From NCBI GenBank assembly GCA_965216195.1, contig OZ244151.1, positions 496,001-560,000 on the forward strand: a DNA stretch of 64,000 nt, written 5' to 3'. Under the pieces are notes generated by a model that had not been told where the DNA came from, did no database searches, and saw only the letters and a program-made list of their open reading frames with translations. This document shows positions 1-8,344 of this stretch, in pieces (positions within the stretch are counted from its first letter, which is position 1; each line of letters begins with the position of its first letter). Source of the DNA: Aridibacter sp965216195 (lineage in GTDB: Bacteria > Acidobacteriota > Blastocatellia > Pyrinomonadales > Pyrinomonadaceae). The position numbers were made by a program, and so were the translations under genes.

Positions 1-393
1 AGGCGTTTGAATTTGGATGCGGCTAAGGCAGTTCGTTATGGAGGTGTACCGGAGGAAGAAGCCTTAAAAATGGTAACGCTGAATCCGGCGAAGCAGCTTG
101 GAATTGGTAAGATGACCGGTTCGATCGAAGTCGGAAAGGATGCCGACATTGCGATTTGGAGTAAGCACCCCTTTAGCGTTTATACGCGCGCCGAGATGAC
201 AATCATTGATGGAGAATTATTTTTTGATCGACAGAAAGACATCGCGATACGTAGCCAGCTTGAAGCGGAGCGCAAGCGTCTTGAAGCGATGGAGCCAAAT
301 CTTCCACCGAATAAACGCGGTAAATCGAAGAAACCCAAAACCAAAGCGAAACCAGCAAAAACTCCGATTCCTGAAGGAGGGGTGAAACAGTGA
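1..393 (+). CDS. Amidohydrolase (imidazolonepropionase-like), C-terminal part
   Basis: Partial gene. The frame is open from the first base, so the start lies outside the window. The visible 130 residues carry the usual end of the imidazolonepropionase-like amidohydrolase barrel: an A-K-A-V helix, then V-T-L-N-P-A-K-Q-L-G, then G-S-I-E-V-G-K-D-A-D-I, where the last strand returns to the small beta domain. A Lys/Pro-rich tail follows (residues ~88-128). The metal-binding residues are upstream and cannot be judged. Its TGA stop overlaps the GTG start of the next amidohydrolase by 4 bases, so the two are probably translationally coupled. The family hydrolyses cyclic amides or peptide-like bonds; the substrate is unknown. 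Confidence 0.8.
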   Translation, partial: RRLNLDAAKAVRYGGVPEEEALKMVTLNPAKQLGIGKMTGSIEVGKDADIAIWSKHPFSVYTRAEMTIIDGELFFDRQKDIAIRSQLEAERKRLEAMEPNLPPNKRGKSKKPKTKAKPAKTPIPEGGVKQ

Positions 394-1766
394 AAAACAC
401 GAACTACGGAATACGAATTACGAATCACGTGAAGTTGTTTTCAATACTGCTCACAGCTTACTGCTTACTGCTCACTGTCAACGCCCAAAACGGCGGTACG
501 CAGCAAAATTTAATCGGAGTGTCCGGTACCTTTGCGATTACCGGGGCGAGGATTGTTACGGTTTCGGGTGCCGATATTTCTAAAGGTACGATTGTTATTC
601 GAGACGGCAAAATTGCGGCTTTGGGTGCAAATACGCCCGTTCCTGGCGGTGCTACGCGAATCGATGGAACTGGTTTGAGCGTCTATCCGGGTATGATCGA
701 TGCCGGTACAAACATGGGACTGCTCGAGATAGGCAACGCCGTGATCGGTACGGTTGACGTCGCTGAAACAGGAAACATAAATCCAAATGCGAAAGCGATT
801 CTTGGGCTAAATCCCAATACTTCTCATATAAACGTAACTAGGGTGGCGGGAATTACGATGGTTCAATCGATGCCGCGTGGTGGGATTATTTCCGGGCAAT
901 CTACAATAATAAACTTGAATGGCGCTACCCAGGACGAGATGGCGGTTAGGCCCCTATATGCGCTTGTAGTAAATTTCCCGACGATAAGCACTTTTGCAGG
1001 TTTTTCTCCAGGTGTCGGACCGCGATTTATCGATTTTGGTCAGGCGGTTAAACGTCGCGACAAACGCGTGAAGGAACTAAAAGAAGCGTTTGAAAAAGCC
1101 AAAAGATACGCAAAGGTGAAGACGGCTTTTTCGAGGAATAGTTCGCTTCCGAAGCAAAATACGGAACTAAAAATGGAAGCGATGTTTCCATATGTAAACG
1201 GATCGAAACCTATTATTTTCAACGCGCAGCGAGCTCGCGATATACGCGCTGTTGTTAAATTCGTGGAGGAGATGAAAGTCAAAGCAATCATCTATGGTGG
1301 CGCCGAAGCCTGGAAGGAAGCCGCCGCACTCAAAAAAAATAATATACCGGTGATTTACAATCGTATCCACAGCAACCCTGCGAGGCCTGACGATCCTTAT
1401 GACACGTTTTTTGAAGCGCCTTCAAAGATGCAAAAAGCTGGAATAACATTTTGCATTTCGACGGGTAACAATGGCGCGATGGTGCGTGAATTGCCGTTTC
1501 AGGCTGGAATGGCTTCTGCTTATGGGTTACCGAAAGCGGAAGCACTTAAAGCCGTTACAATATATCCGGCGCAGATTTTGGGTGTCGGTAATATGGTTGG
1601 GTCGCTCGAAGTGGGGAAGGTGGCAAACATCGTTGTGACCGATGGCGATCTTCTCGAGATTCGTACAAACATAAAGCATATGTTTATCGGCGGACGACAG
1701 ATACCTTTGACGAGTCGTCATACTGAGCTTTTTGAAGCGTTTAAGGATAGGAAACTTCCGCAGTAA
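390..1766 (+). CDS. Secreted amidohydrolase paralogue, metal-site His motif not seen
   Basis: A 458-residue protein with an N-terminal hydrophobic segment (residues ~15-32, ending N-A-Q), probably a signal peptide. The core shows the amidohydrolase layout: an N-terminal beta strip (G-T-I-V-I-R-D-G-K-I), Y-P-G-M-I-D, and the C-terminal Y-P-A-Q-I-L-G-V-G and S-L-E-V-G-K-V-A-N-I strips. Where active members have P-G-x-I-D-x-H-x-H, this protein reads P-G-M-I-D-A-G-T-N, so the first metal-binding histidines appear to be missing. It may be a non-catalytic partner of the upstream enzyme. The GTG start overlaps the upstream stop. A later GTG at 429 would remove a leader made of short repeats and still keep the hydrophobic segment. 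A strong terminator follows. Confidence 0.75.
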   Translation: MKNTNYGIRITNHVKLFSILLTAYCLLLTVNAQNGGTQQNLIGVSGTFAITGARIVTVSGADISKGTIVIRDGKIAALGANTPVPGGATRIDGTGLSVYPGMIDAGTNMGLLEIGNAVIGTVDVAETGNINPNAKAILGLNPNTSHINVTRVAGITMVQSMPRGGIISGQSTIINLNGATQDEMAVRPLYALVVNFPTISTFAGFSPGVGPRFIDFGQAVKRRDKRVKELKEAFEKAKRYAKVKTAFSRNSSLPKQNTELKMEAMFPYVNGSKPIIFNAQRARDIRAVVKFVEEMKVKAIIYGGAEAWKEAAALKKNNIPVIYNRIHSNPARPDDPYDTFFEAPSKMQKAGITFCISTGNNGAMVRELPFQAGMASAYGLPKAEALKAVTIYPAQILGVGNMVGSLEVGKVANIVVTDGDLLEIRTNIKHMFIGGRQIPLTSRHTELFEAFKDRKLPQ

Positions 1767-1796
1767 TCACAAAATAGATTGTTTTTCGCATACTGA

Positions 1797-1824
1797 GGGC
1801 GCCTTTCTCGAAAGCGCCCTTTTT
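1797..1824 (+). terminator. Rho-independent terminator
   Basis: GGGCGC and TTTC arms pair with GAAA and GCGCCC across a 2-base loop (one bulged C), followed directly by a T run. It lies 30 bases after the amidohydrolase stop and should end that operon. Confidence 0.85.
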
Positions 1825-1861
1825 AGTTGCTTCAAAAGGCTTGTAGTAGAATAAGAATTCA

Positions 1862-3211
1862 ATGGGAAATCCTGTCAGCGAGATCGTTGAAAAACTAAAT
1901 ACCGAGCTGCTAAAGGAGCACAGCGGCGACACCGACCTCTTTGCTGATTTAACGGAAACTCAAAGTCAGCTCGGATTGCTTTTTGGAGACCGTCCGACGT
2001 GCCCCTTCCTGCGTCCGCTTTTTCTTTCGCGCGGAAAATATGATGAAATTTCGCATGCCGCGGAAATCGTTGCTGAAGCCGAAAAGCGTCTCACATATGC
2101 AGCTCTTGAGAACGATGATTTGCTTGATCGGCTTAATCTTACGGAACCTGAGAAACGATTGGCAAGAATCGACCCGGGTTACGAGGAAATCTGCGCATCA
2201 AGTCGTTTTGATACGTTTATTGCCGGCGACGGTTTTAAGTTTTTGGAGTTTAACGCCGAAACACCGGCCGGGGTAGGCGATCAAACACCGCTAGAAAAGG
2301 TTCTGGAAAAGGTTCCGACAATAAAAGATTTCCTTGGAAAAAATCCACATTGGCTACCGAAACCTCATCAAAAACTGCTGCAAGCTTTGTATACGTGTTA
2401 CCGCGAATTTGGAGGGAAAAAGCACAAGCCCAATATTGCGATCGTCGATTGGGATGGCGTTTCGACCGAGGCCGAGTTTCACATTTTGAAGGACTATTTT
2501 GAGTCGTTGGGTTTTCGAACGCTCGTCGCCGACCCATTCGAGCTTGAATATAACGGTGAAAATCTACACGCCGATAGCTTTGAAATTGACATAGTTTACA
2601 AGCGCGTGTTGATCCACGAGCTACTCGAAAAGTGTGAGGATACACATCCGATCTTAAAAGCTTATGAGGACGGCAACTTATGCATTTGCAACTCCTTCCG
2701 TGTAAAAATACCACATAAAAAGGCAAGTTTTGCGATATTAACCGACGAAAAGTACGCTGATATTTTTACTGATAAACAGCTTGAAATGATCGGTAAATAC
2801 GTACCGTGGACCCGGAAGGTTGAAGAAACGAAAACAGTGTTTGAAGGTGGGGAAATCGATTTGATGGAGTTTTTGCGCAAACATCGTGAGCGCTTCCTGA
2901 TCAAACCAAACGACGATTATGGAGGTAAAGGTATCGTGCTTGGCTGGGAAGTAGCGGAGGGCGTTTGGGAAGCTGCTCTGGAAGAGGCGCTAGGGGATTC
3001 GTTTGTTGCTCAGGAAAGGGCGGCTGTAGAAAAGAAAGAATTTCCCGTTTTTGGTGAAGAAGTAAAACTCGAAAAACTCCTCGTTGATTTCGATCCATTT
3101 CTTTTTCGAAACCAGGTAGAAGGAGGAATGGTTCGTCTTTCGTCTTCGTCGTTAGTTAACGTAACTCAAGGCGGCGGGCAAACGGGGCTGGTTGTACTGG
3201 AAAACCTTTAG
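1862..3211 (+). CDS. ATP-grasp superfamily protein (circularly permuted type)
   Basis: A 449-residue protein with no signal peptide, so probably cytoplasmic. Residues ~130-150 hold F-L-E-F-N-A-E-T-P-A-G-V-G-D-Q. Residues ~345-365 hold R-F-L-I-K-P-N-D-D-Y-G-G-K-G-I-V-L, the lysine and glycine loop that binds ATP in ATP-grasp ligases. The end has D-F-D-P-F-L-F-R and N-V-T-Q-G-G-G, as in the circularly permuted ATP-grasp group. Those enzymes join a carboxylate to an amine or thiol through an acyl phosphate; the substrate here is unknown. It appears to be a single gene between the terminator at 1797 and the MarR promoter. The ATG at 1862 is the first good start, although no clear Shine-Dalgarno (SD) site precedes it. 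Confidence 0.6.
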   Translation: MGNPVSEIVEKLNTELLKEHSGDTDLFADLTETQSQLGLLFGDRPTCPFLRPLFLSRGKYDEISHAAEIVAEAEKRLTYAALENDDLLDRLNLTEPEKRLARIDPGYEEICASSRFDTFIAGDGFKFLEFNAETPAGVGDQTPLEKVLEKVPTIKDFLGKNPHWLPKPHQKLLQALYTCYREFGGKKHKPNIAIVDWDGVSTEAEFHILKDYFESLGFRTLVADPFELEYNGENLHADSFEIDIVYKRVLIHELLEKCEDTHPILKAYEDGNLCICNSFRVKIPHKKASFAILTDEKYADIFTDKQLEMIGKYVPWTRKVEETKTVFEGGEIDLMEFLRKHRERFLIKPNDDYGGKGIVLGWEVAEGVWEAALEEALGDSFVAQERAAVEKKEFPVFGEEVKLEKLLVDFDPFLFRNQVEGGMVRLSSSSLVNVTQGGGQTGLVVLENL

Positions 3212-3217
3212 AAATTG

Positions 3218-3246
3218 TTGACGGCTCATCTTTTTTTCAATAATAT
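3218..3246 (+). promoter_or_regulatory. Sigma-70 promoter of the MarR-GNAT gene
   Basis: -35 TTGACG (3218-3223), a 17-base spacer and -10 TAATAT (3241-3246), 30 bases before the ATG at 3276. The -10 box overlaps the palindrome at 3244-3261. Confidence 0.7.
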
Positions 3247-3261
3247 GTAGTGCACTACATA
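3244..3261. promoter_or_regulatory. Palindromic operator, probably for the MarR-GNAT protein
   Basis: TATGTAGTGCACTACATA is a perfect 18-base palindrome. It overlaps the -10 box of the promoter just upstream of a MarR-family gene, the usual position and size for a MarR autoregulatory site. Binding by this protein is inferred from position. Confidence 0.7.
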
Positions 3262-3275
3262 AGCTGGGTTTTGAG

Positions 3276-4232
3276 ATGAGCGAACAAGATTTTCTGAAAC
3301 AACTTGGGTTTTTAAGTTTTGTGACGAGGCTTAAGCGTGTAAGCGATGCGATGCTGCATGATGGACGGAAGCTTTATAAAGAGCTTGGTATGGATATCGA
3401 GCCGAACTGGTATGTTGTTTTCAAACTGCTTCAGCAACGTGGCGAAATGACCGTAACCGAAATTGCTGATGAGATTGGTTTTGCGCATCCGTCGGTGATC
3501 ACGATCGTAAACAAAATGCTCAAGGCGGGATATCTTGAGTCAAATCAATGCGAGATTGATAGTCGACGCAAGCTGCTGGATTTGAGCGAAAAGGCCAGGA
3601 GAGAACTTCCTGAGTTTGAAAAGATTTGGGATTCAGGCGTGACGGGGATAAAAAGGATGCTCGCCGATACGCACGCACTTGAGTTTCTGGATTCACTCGA
3701 AGAAAAGATTTCCGAAAAGGGGTTTAAGGAGAGGACGTTAAGGAGCCTTGAAAAGAAGAATGCGGTCAGTATTTCGGGGTTTGATGAGAAGTATGCGAAG
3801 GCCTATGCGGATTTGAACTATCAGTGGATAGGAGAGGGTTACGGAATCGAAAAGCATGACCGCGAGCAGCTGGATAATCCGCATGACTATGTTATTTCTA
3901 AAGGCGGCGAGATATTTTTTGCCCTTGTCGATGATAAACCGGTTGGGACGGTCGCGATGATCGAGATGAACGACAAATCATTTGAGCTCGCAAAAATGGC
4001 TGTTGACCCTGAGTACAGGGGTTTTAGCATCGGTAGCGCTCTCATGACGGCGTGCATAGATTACGCAAGATCCAAAGGAAAGAAGAGCATAATCCTCGAA
4101 TCGAATACAAAACAAATACCGGCGATCAGACTTTACAGGAAGTTTGGCTTTCAAGAGATCGCCCCTGACCCAAACTCCCATTTCAAACGCTCAAACATAC
4201 GGATGGAACTGCGCTTAGACAGCGAAGATTGA
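3276..4232 (+). CDS. MarR-type regulator fused to a GNAT acetyltransferase
   Basis: A 318-residue protein of two parts. Residues ~1-145 are a MarR winged helix: M-T-V-T-E-I-A-D-E-I-G-F-A-H-P-S-V as recognition region, then a wing with D-S-R-R-K. Residues ~160-315 are a GNAT acetyltransferase: E-I-F-F-A-L-V-D-D-K-P-V-G-T-V, V-D-P-E-Y-R-G-F-S-I-G-S-A-L as the acetyl-CoA loop, and R-L-Y-R-K-F-G-F near the end. Bacterial MarR-GNAT fusions are known, and the regulator half may sense the small molecule that the enzyme half acetylates. It is probably autoregulated through the palindrome on its promoter. Its 3' end overlaps the convergent GH109 gene by 18 bases. Confidence 0.85.
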   Translation: MSEQDFLKQLGFLSFVTRLKRVSDAMLHDGRKLYKELGMDIEPNWYVVFKLLQQRGEMTVTEIADEIGFAHPSVITIVNKMLKAGYLESNQCEIDSRRKLLDLSEKARRELPEFEKIWDSGVTGIKRMLADTHALEFLDSLEEKISEKGFKERTLRSLEKKNAVSISGFDEKYAKAYADLNYQWIGEGYGIEKHDREQLDNPHDYVISKGGEIFFALVDDKPVGTVAMIEMNDKSFELAKMAVDPEYRGFSIGSALMTACIDYARSKGKKSIILESNTKQIPAIRLYRKFGFQEIAPDPNSHFKRSNIRMELRLDSED

Positions 4233-5528
4233 TTTTCGTTTTATCCAGCGTCCGCTTGTAAAGTCGGGAATCTCCTGCGGCGTGCTTCCTTTTGCGATCG
4301 AACGCTCCGAAAGCGGTGTGATAACCATCATCGTTGCGCCGTCGTAAACGTCAATTGGCGGCGGAGCATTCCTCTTTACCGATTCCACAAAATCATTTAA
4401 GACAAAGAAATCCATTCCCCCGTGGCCGGCACCGGCAGCGACTGATTCAAATTTCTTCCAGAGAGGATGATCATATTTCTCAATGTAAGGAAGCGACGAT
4501 TCCCAACGGTGAGACTTTGGACTCGTTCCTTCCAGGTAGATCTGATTGCCGTCTTTCATCCACAAACCCTTAGTACCCTGAACACGAAAAGCGAGAGAGT
4601 ACGGGCGCGGGAGGTTTGTGTCATGGTGCAGGACGACAACTTCGCCGTTTGAAGTAGTAATTACCGTTGTCACGACATCGCCTAACTTAAAACGCAATTT
4701 TGCGTTGGGGTGATCTTTGCCTCCTTTATCGACAATGTAGTTATGCAAACCCCTTGCTTTCGTGGCGGTCGAAGTGAGGCTTGTAAGACGGTTTCCGCGA
4801 TTTATGTCGATGTAGTTCATTATTGGGCCGAGACCGTGGGTGGGGTAGAGTTCGCCGTTACGTTTAATCGAATGCTGAGCACGCCACTTCGATTCGCTGC
4901 GGCCTTTTTCGCCGTATTCGACACCGGGTTGGAATTTTATATGCCTAAGATCGTGTTGGTAGCCGCCTTCAAGCTGGATGAGCTCACCAAACATTCCTTG
5001 GCGAACCATACGCAGGATCGCCATCACATCGCGCCGGTACGAGACATTTTCAAGAAACATCAGATGCGTGCCCGTTTCCTCGTGTGTCCGGACAAGACTC
5101 CAGCACTCTTCAACGGAACTTGCACCGGAAACCTCCAGGCCTACATACTTTCCCGCTCTCATTGAATCGACGGCCATCGGTACATGCCACAGCCAGGGCG
5201 TGCTTATGATCACTGCGTCAAGATTCCGTTCATTCAAAAGGTCGCGATAAGAATAATCACCGGCTGAAAATATTTTAGGCCTCCTGCGACCGGCTTTGGA
5301 GATCATGCTTTGAGCAATAGTCAGTCGGGTTTTGTCGATGTCGCATATTGCCCTAACCTCAACATCGCTCCGCTTAAGGGCATTTTTCAGATGCCATGTA
5401 CCGCGAAGCCCAACGCCTATAAGACCCAAGCTGACTTTTTGATTCTCATTCCCAAGCGTGTTTTTGCCGGCTGCCGCCAAAGACAAACCGGTAATCGCCG
5501 AGGTCTTTATAAAGTCTCTTCGTTTCAT
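4215..5528 (-). CDS. GH109-like glycosidase (Gfo/Idh/MocA fold), Tat-exported
   Basis: 437 residues. The start has a twin-arginine signal (K-R-R-D-F-I-K, then a short hydrophobic, Ala-rich stretch). Residues ~33-50 are the dinucleotide-binding G-L-I-G-V-G-L-R-G. Residues ~225-240 read Y-P-T-H-G-L-G-P followed by I-N-R-G, the signature of GH109 alpha-N-acetylgalactosaminidases, and the late G-H-G-G-M-D-F also fits. GH109 enzymes keep tightly bound NAD and cleave by an oxidation-elimination cycle. A plain sugar dehydrogenase of the same fold is the alternative. It is followed 14 bases upstream by a symporter gene on the same strand and faces a kinase/nucleotidyltransferase pair, so it probably releases N-acetylhexosamine outside the cytoplasm. 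Confidence 0.75.
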   Translation of the reverse strand: MKRRDFIKTSAITGLSLAAAGKNTLGNENQKVSLGLIGVGLRGTWHLKNALKRSDVEVRAICDIDKTRLTIAQSMISKAGRRRPKIFSAGDYSYRDLLNERNLDAVIISTPWLWHVPMAVDSMRAGKYVGLEVSGASSVEECWSLVRTHEETGTHLMFLENVSYRRDVMAILRMVRQGMFGELIQLEGGYQHDLRHIKFQPGVEYGEKGRSESKWRAQHSIKRNGELYPTHGLGPIMNYIDINRGNRLTSLTSTATKARGLHNYIVDKGGKDHPNAKLRFKLGDVVTTVITTSNGEVVVLHHDTNLPRPYSLAFRVQGTKGLWMKDGNQIYLEGTSPKSHRWESSLPYIEKYDHPLWKKFESVAAGAGHGGMDFFVLNDFVESVKRNAPPPIDVYDGATMMVITPLSERSIAKGSTPQEIPDFTSGRWIKRKSIFAV

Positions 5529-5542
5529 AATTCTCGTGCTCC

Positions 5543-7351
5543 TTAAAGAAGATCAGCGCGTAGTTTTTTCCAAAGTGATATCAAGATAAACGTAAATACA
5601 GACGCCAGCAGCGTCAATACAGTCGCGACCACATATCTGCCGTAAAGCCAGTAACCGGTCGCAAAAAGTACAAAATAGATCAAAAATGTTCCGACAATCA
5701 TCGCCAGAATTCCTCCGGCGAGATTCGACTTTACGGAATCTTCCTGCAGCTCAATTCCCTCGCTTTTGGCTTTCCGAAGAACCGGATCCCATCCTTTTCC
5801 GCCAGGCTGAATCTGTTTATAAAAGGTGTTGAGTGTTTCGTCGTTTTCCGGTCGGGTTACATACGTGACTAATAGCCAAGCAACTGTTGTAACCAGTACT
5901 ACAAACGGAAACTTGTAGTAATCCTCGAAAACGCCCGTTTCGCCAAACAGCAAAGTGCCGACAGCCGTGCGCGAAATCAAAAGCGAAACGATTCCCGATA
6001 CCGTCATAGCTGCAATCTCGCTCCAGGCATTGATTCGCCACCAAAACCAGCGGAGTATAAATATCAAGCCCGAACCGGCTCCAAACATTATGATGATCTC
6101 AAAAACCTGCAGCGCATTGGTAAACGAAAGGGCAAAGGCCGCGCTGACTATCATCAAAAGAACCGTAGCGATGCGTCCGACATTTACAAGCGTCTTTTCA
6201 GAGGCATTCCTGTCGATCGTTTGGCGGTAAAAATCGTGAACGAGATAGGACGCTCCCCAGTTCAGATGGGTTGAGATCGTGCTCATATATGCGGCGACGA
6301 GAGACGCCAGTACAAGGCCAAGCAAACCGCTTGGTAGAAACGTCAGCATCGCCGGATAAGCGAGATCATCGCCGAGTTTATCAACGGAAATCGCCGGAAA
6401 AGCTGTTTGAAGACTTGCTAGGTCAGGGAAAACAACTAATGACGAAAGCGCGACTAAAATCCACGCCCACGGGCGCATGGCATAGTGCATTAAGTTAAAC
6501 AAAAACACCGCACCAATCGCGTGATTTTCGTCCTTTGCCGCAAGCATACGTTGCGCTACATAACCTCCGCCGCCTGGTTCGCTGCCCGGATACCAGGCGC
6601 TCCACCATTGAACCGCAAGCGGGATTATAAGTAATGTGTAAAGGAGTCGTGTGTCATTAAAGTCAGGAAGAATAGAGATCTTTCCGGCGACATTTGGATG
6701 AGTCAAAAGCGCCGATAGCCCGCCGACGGCTTCGTGACTTACGGAAACGTAGGCTGCTCCAAACGCCCCGACCATCGCAACAAAAAACAGTATAAAATCC
6801 GTATAAACGACACCCCGAAAACCGCCTAACGTGCTGAAAACAACCGTCACAAAGCCCGCGATCCCGACGGTCACAAGTGGTGGGAGGCCAAGCATCACTT
6901 CACCGATCTTAATCGTCGCGAGCGTCACGGCGCCCATCATCAAAACGTTAAGAATAAGTCCCAGATAGAGCGCGCGAAAGCTCCGCAGAAACTTCGCCGG
7001 TTTTCCGCCGTAACGGAGTTCGTAGAATTCGAGGTCGGTAGTAACTTCCGATTTTCGCCAGAGGCGCGCGTATATGAAAACGGTCAGCATTCCCGTTAAA
7101 AGAAAAGCCCACCAAACCCAGTTTCCCGACACACCGTTTTTGCGAACTATGTTGGTCACGAGGTTTGGGGTGTCGGTGGAAAACGTCGTCGCAACCATCG
7201 ACATTCCAAGAAGCCACCAGGGGATATTTCGACCCGAAAGAAAATACTCGTTGGTATTTTTCCCAGACTTTTTCGAAACCAGGAATCCGATCGTCAGTAT
7301 GAGAAAAAAGAGACCGAAAATGATAATGTAATCTAGCGCGGCCAGCTGCAT
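5543..7351 (-). CDS. Sodium:solute symporter (SSS/SLC5 family)
   Basis: 602 residues with about 14 hydrophobic helices, the first at ~8-26 (I-I-I-F-G-L-F-F). Family features include S-G-R-N-I-P-W-W-L-L-G near residue 40, the T-F-S-T-D-T-P stretch and G-G-F-R-G-V-V-Y-T-D-F around residue 175. These proteins import sugars, amino acids or other small solutes with sodium. It lies immediately before the GH109 gene on the same strand, so it may import the N-acetylhexosamine released by that enzyme; this is an inference from context. The ATG at 7351 is the only sensible start, since the first helix begins at once. Confidence 0.85.
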   Translation of the reverse strand: MQLAALDYIIIFGLFFLILTIGFLVSKKSGKNTNEYFLSGRNIPWWLLGMSMVATTFSTDTPNLVTNIVRKNGVSGNWVWWAFLLTGMLTVFIYARLWRKSEVTTDLEFYELRYGGKPAKFLRSFRALYLGLILNVLMMGAVTLATIKIGEVMLGLPPLVTVGIAGFVTVVFSTLGGFRGVVYTDFILFFVAMVGAFGAAYVSVSHEAVGGLSALLTHPNVAGKISILPDFNDTRLLYTLLIIPLAVQWWSAWYPGSEPGGGGYVAQRMLAAKDENHAIGAVFLFNLMHYAMRPWAWILVALSSLVVFPDLASLQTAFPAISVDKLGDDLAYPAMLTFLPSGLLGLVLASLVAAYMSTISTHLNWGASYLVHDFYRQTIDRNASEKTLVNVGRIATVLLMIVSAAFALSFTNALQVFEIIIMFGAGSGLIFILRWFWWRINAWSEIAAMTVSGIVSLLISRTAVGTLLFGETGVFEDYYKFPFVVLVTTVAWLLVTYVTRPENDETLNTFYKQIQPGGKGWDPVLRKAKSEGIELQEDSVKSNLAGGILAMIVGTFLIYFVLFATGYWLYGRYVVATVLTLLASVFTFILISLWKKLRADLL

Positions 7352-7441
7352 GAATTCCTCAAGTGCTCGCGAAAATACGATTTGCGTTTGTACGGATTAT
7401 TGGATGATATCCGACGCGGGGCGAAAGTTAAAATTGGCGAT

Positions 7442-8344
7442 ATGGACGGAGTGGCACTTGTAATTTTGGCTGCCGGAATGGGAAGCCGTTACGGCGGGAC
7501 GAAACAGCTTGATGCAGTGACCGAATTTGGCGAAACGATCATTGATTTTTCGATATACGACGCTGCCAGAGCCGGTTTTTCGAAGGTTGTTTTTGTGGTT
7601 CGGGAATCAATCCTTGAGGAATGCATTAACAACTTCGGGCCGAAGCTTGGTTGGCGAATCGACGTAGAGTTTGTTTGCCAAAGAATCGAGGCGGTTCCGA
7701 AACGTTACTCGGGAATTACACGCCGCAAACCCTGGGGAACTGGCCATGCGCTTTTGAGCGCGCGGGAAGCCGTTTCTGGGAATTTCTGCGTCATCAATGC
7801 TGACGACTTCTATGGCCGGAAGACTTTTGAGATGATGAGGAAACATCTTCATGAAACCGATCGCTTGGGCACGAGCTTTTCATTGGCGGCCTTCATTTTA
7901 GAAAACACTTTGTCGGAGAACGGGACCGTTTCAAGAGGCGAGTGTTTCGTTGATGGCCGAGGATTCCTGAAAAGCGTTGTCGAGCGAACTGCTATTGAGA
8001 AAAGCGAGGGCAGAGTTCACTATCGGGATGGCGAGGAGCAGGTCGCGCTTGAGACGGAAACTTTGGTTTCGATGAACTTTTGGGGGTTTACACCGCAGGT
8101 TTTTGATGAACTCGCACTCGGGTTTGAAAAGTTTCTTAATGAGCGTGCGGAAGACGTTGAGGCTGAGTACTTCCTGCCGGCGGCGGTTGACGGAATGATT
8201 AAGAGCAAGACTGCGGCAGTTAAAGTGTTGACGACAGATGCGCAGTGGCTCGGCGTTACATACATGGGAGATCGCGAACGGGTTGCGGAAGAGATTAAAA
8301 AAATGAAAGAGCAGGGGGAATATCCGAAACGGCTTTGGGATTGA
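7442..8344 (+). CDS. Sugar-1-phosphate nucleotidyltransferase
   Basis: 300 residues from the ATG at 7442, chosen because the family begins with the strand V-A-L-V-I-L-A-A-G-M-G-S-R-Y-G-G-T-K-Q. A TTG at 7382 would add 20 residues with no clear role, and neither start has a good SD site. A-A-G-x-G-S-R and K bind the nucleoside triphosphate, and N-A-D-D-F-Y-G near residue 120 is the metal site. The likely reaction is nucleotide transfer from an NTP to a sugar 1-phosphate. The downstream kinase starts at its last base, so the two are co-translated. With that kinase it would turn N-acetylhexosamine into a nucleotide sugar. Confidence 0.8.
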   Translation: MDGVALVILAAGMGSRYGGTKQLDAVTEFGETIIDFSIYDAARAGFSKVVFVVRESILEECINNFGPKLGWRIDVEFVCQRIEAVPKRYSGITRRKPWGTGHALLSAREAVSGNFCVINADDFYGRKTFEMMRKHLHETDRLGTSFSLAAFILENTLSENGTVSRGECFVDGRGFLKSVVERTAIEKSEGRVHYRDGEEQVALETETLVSMNFWGFTPQVFDELALGFEKFLNERAEDVEAEYFLPAAVDGMIKSKTAAVKVLTTDAQWLGVTYMGDRERVAEEIKKMKEQGEYPKRLWD

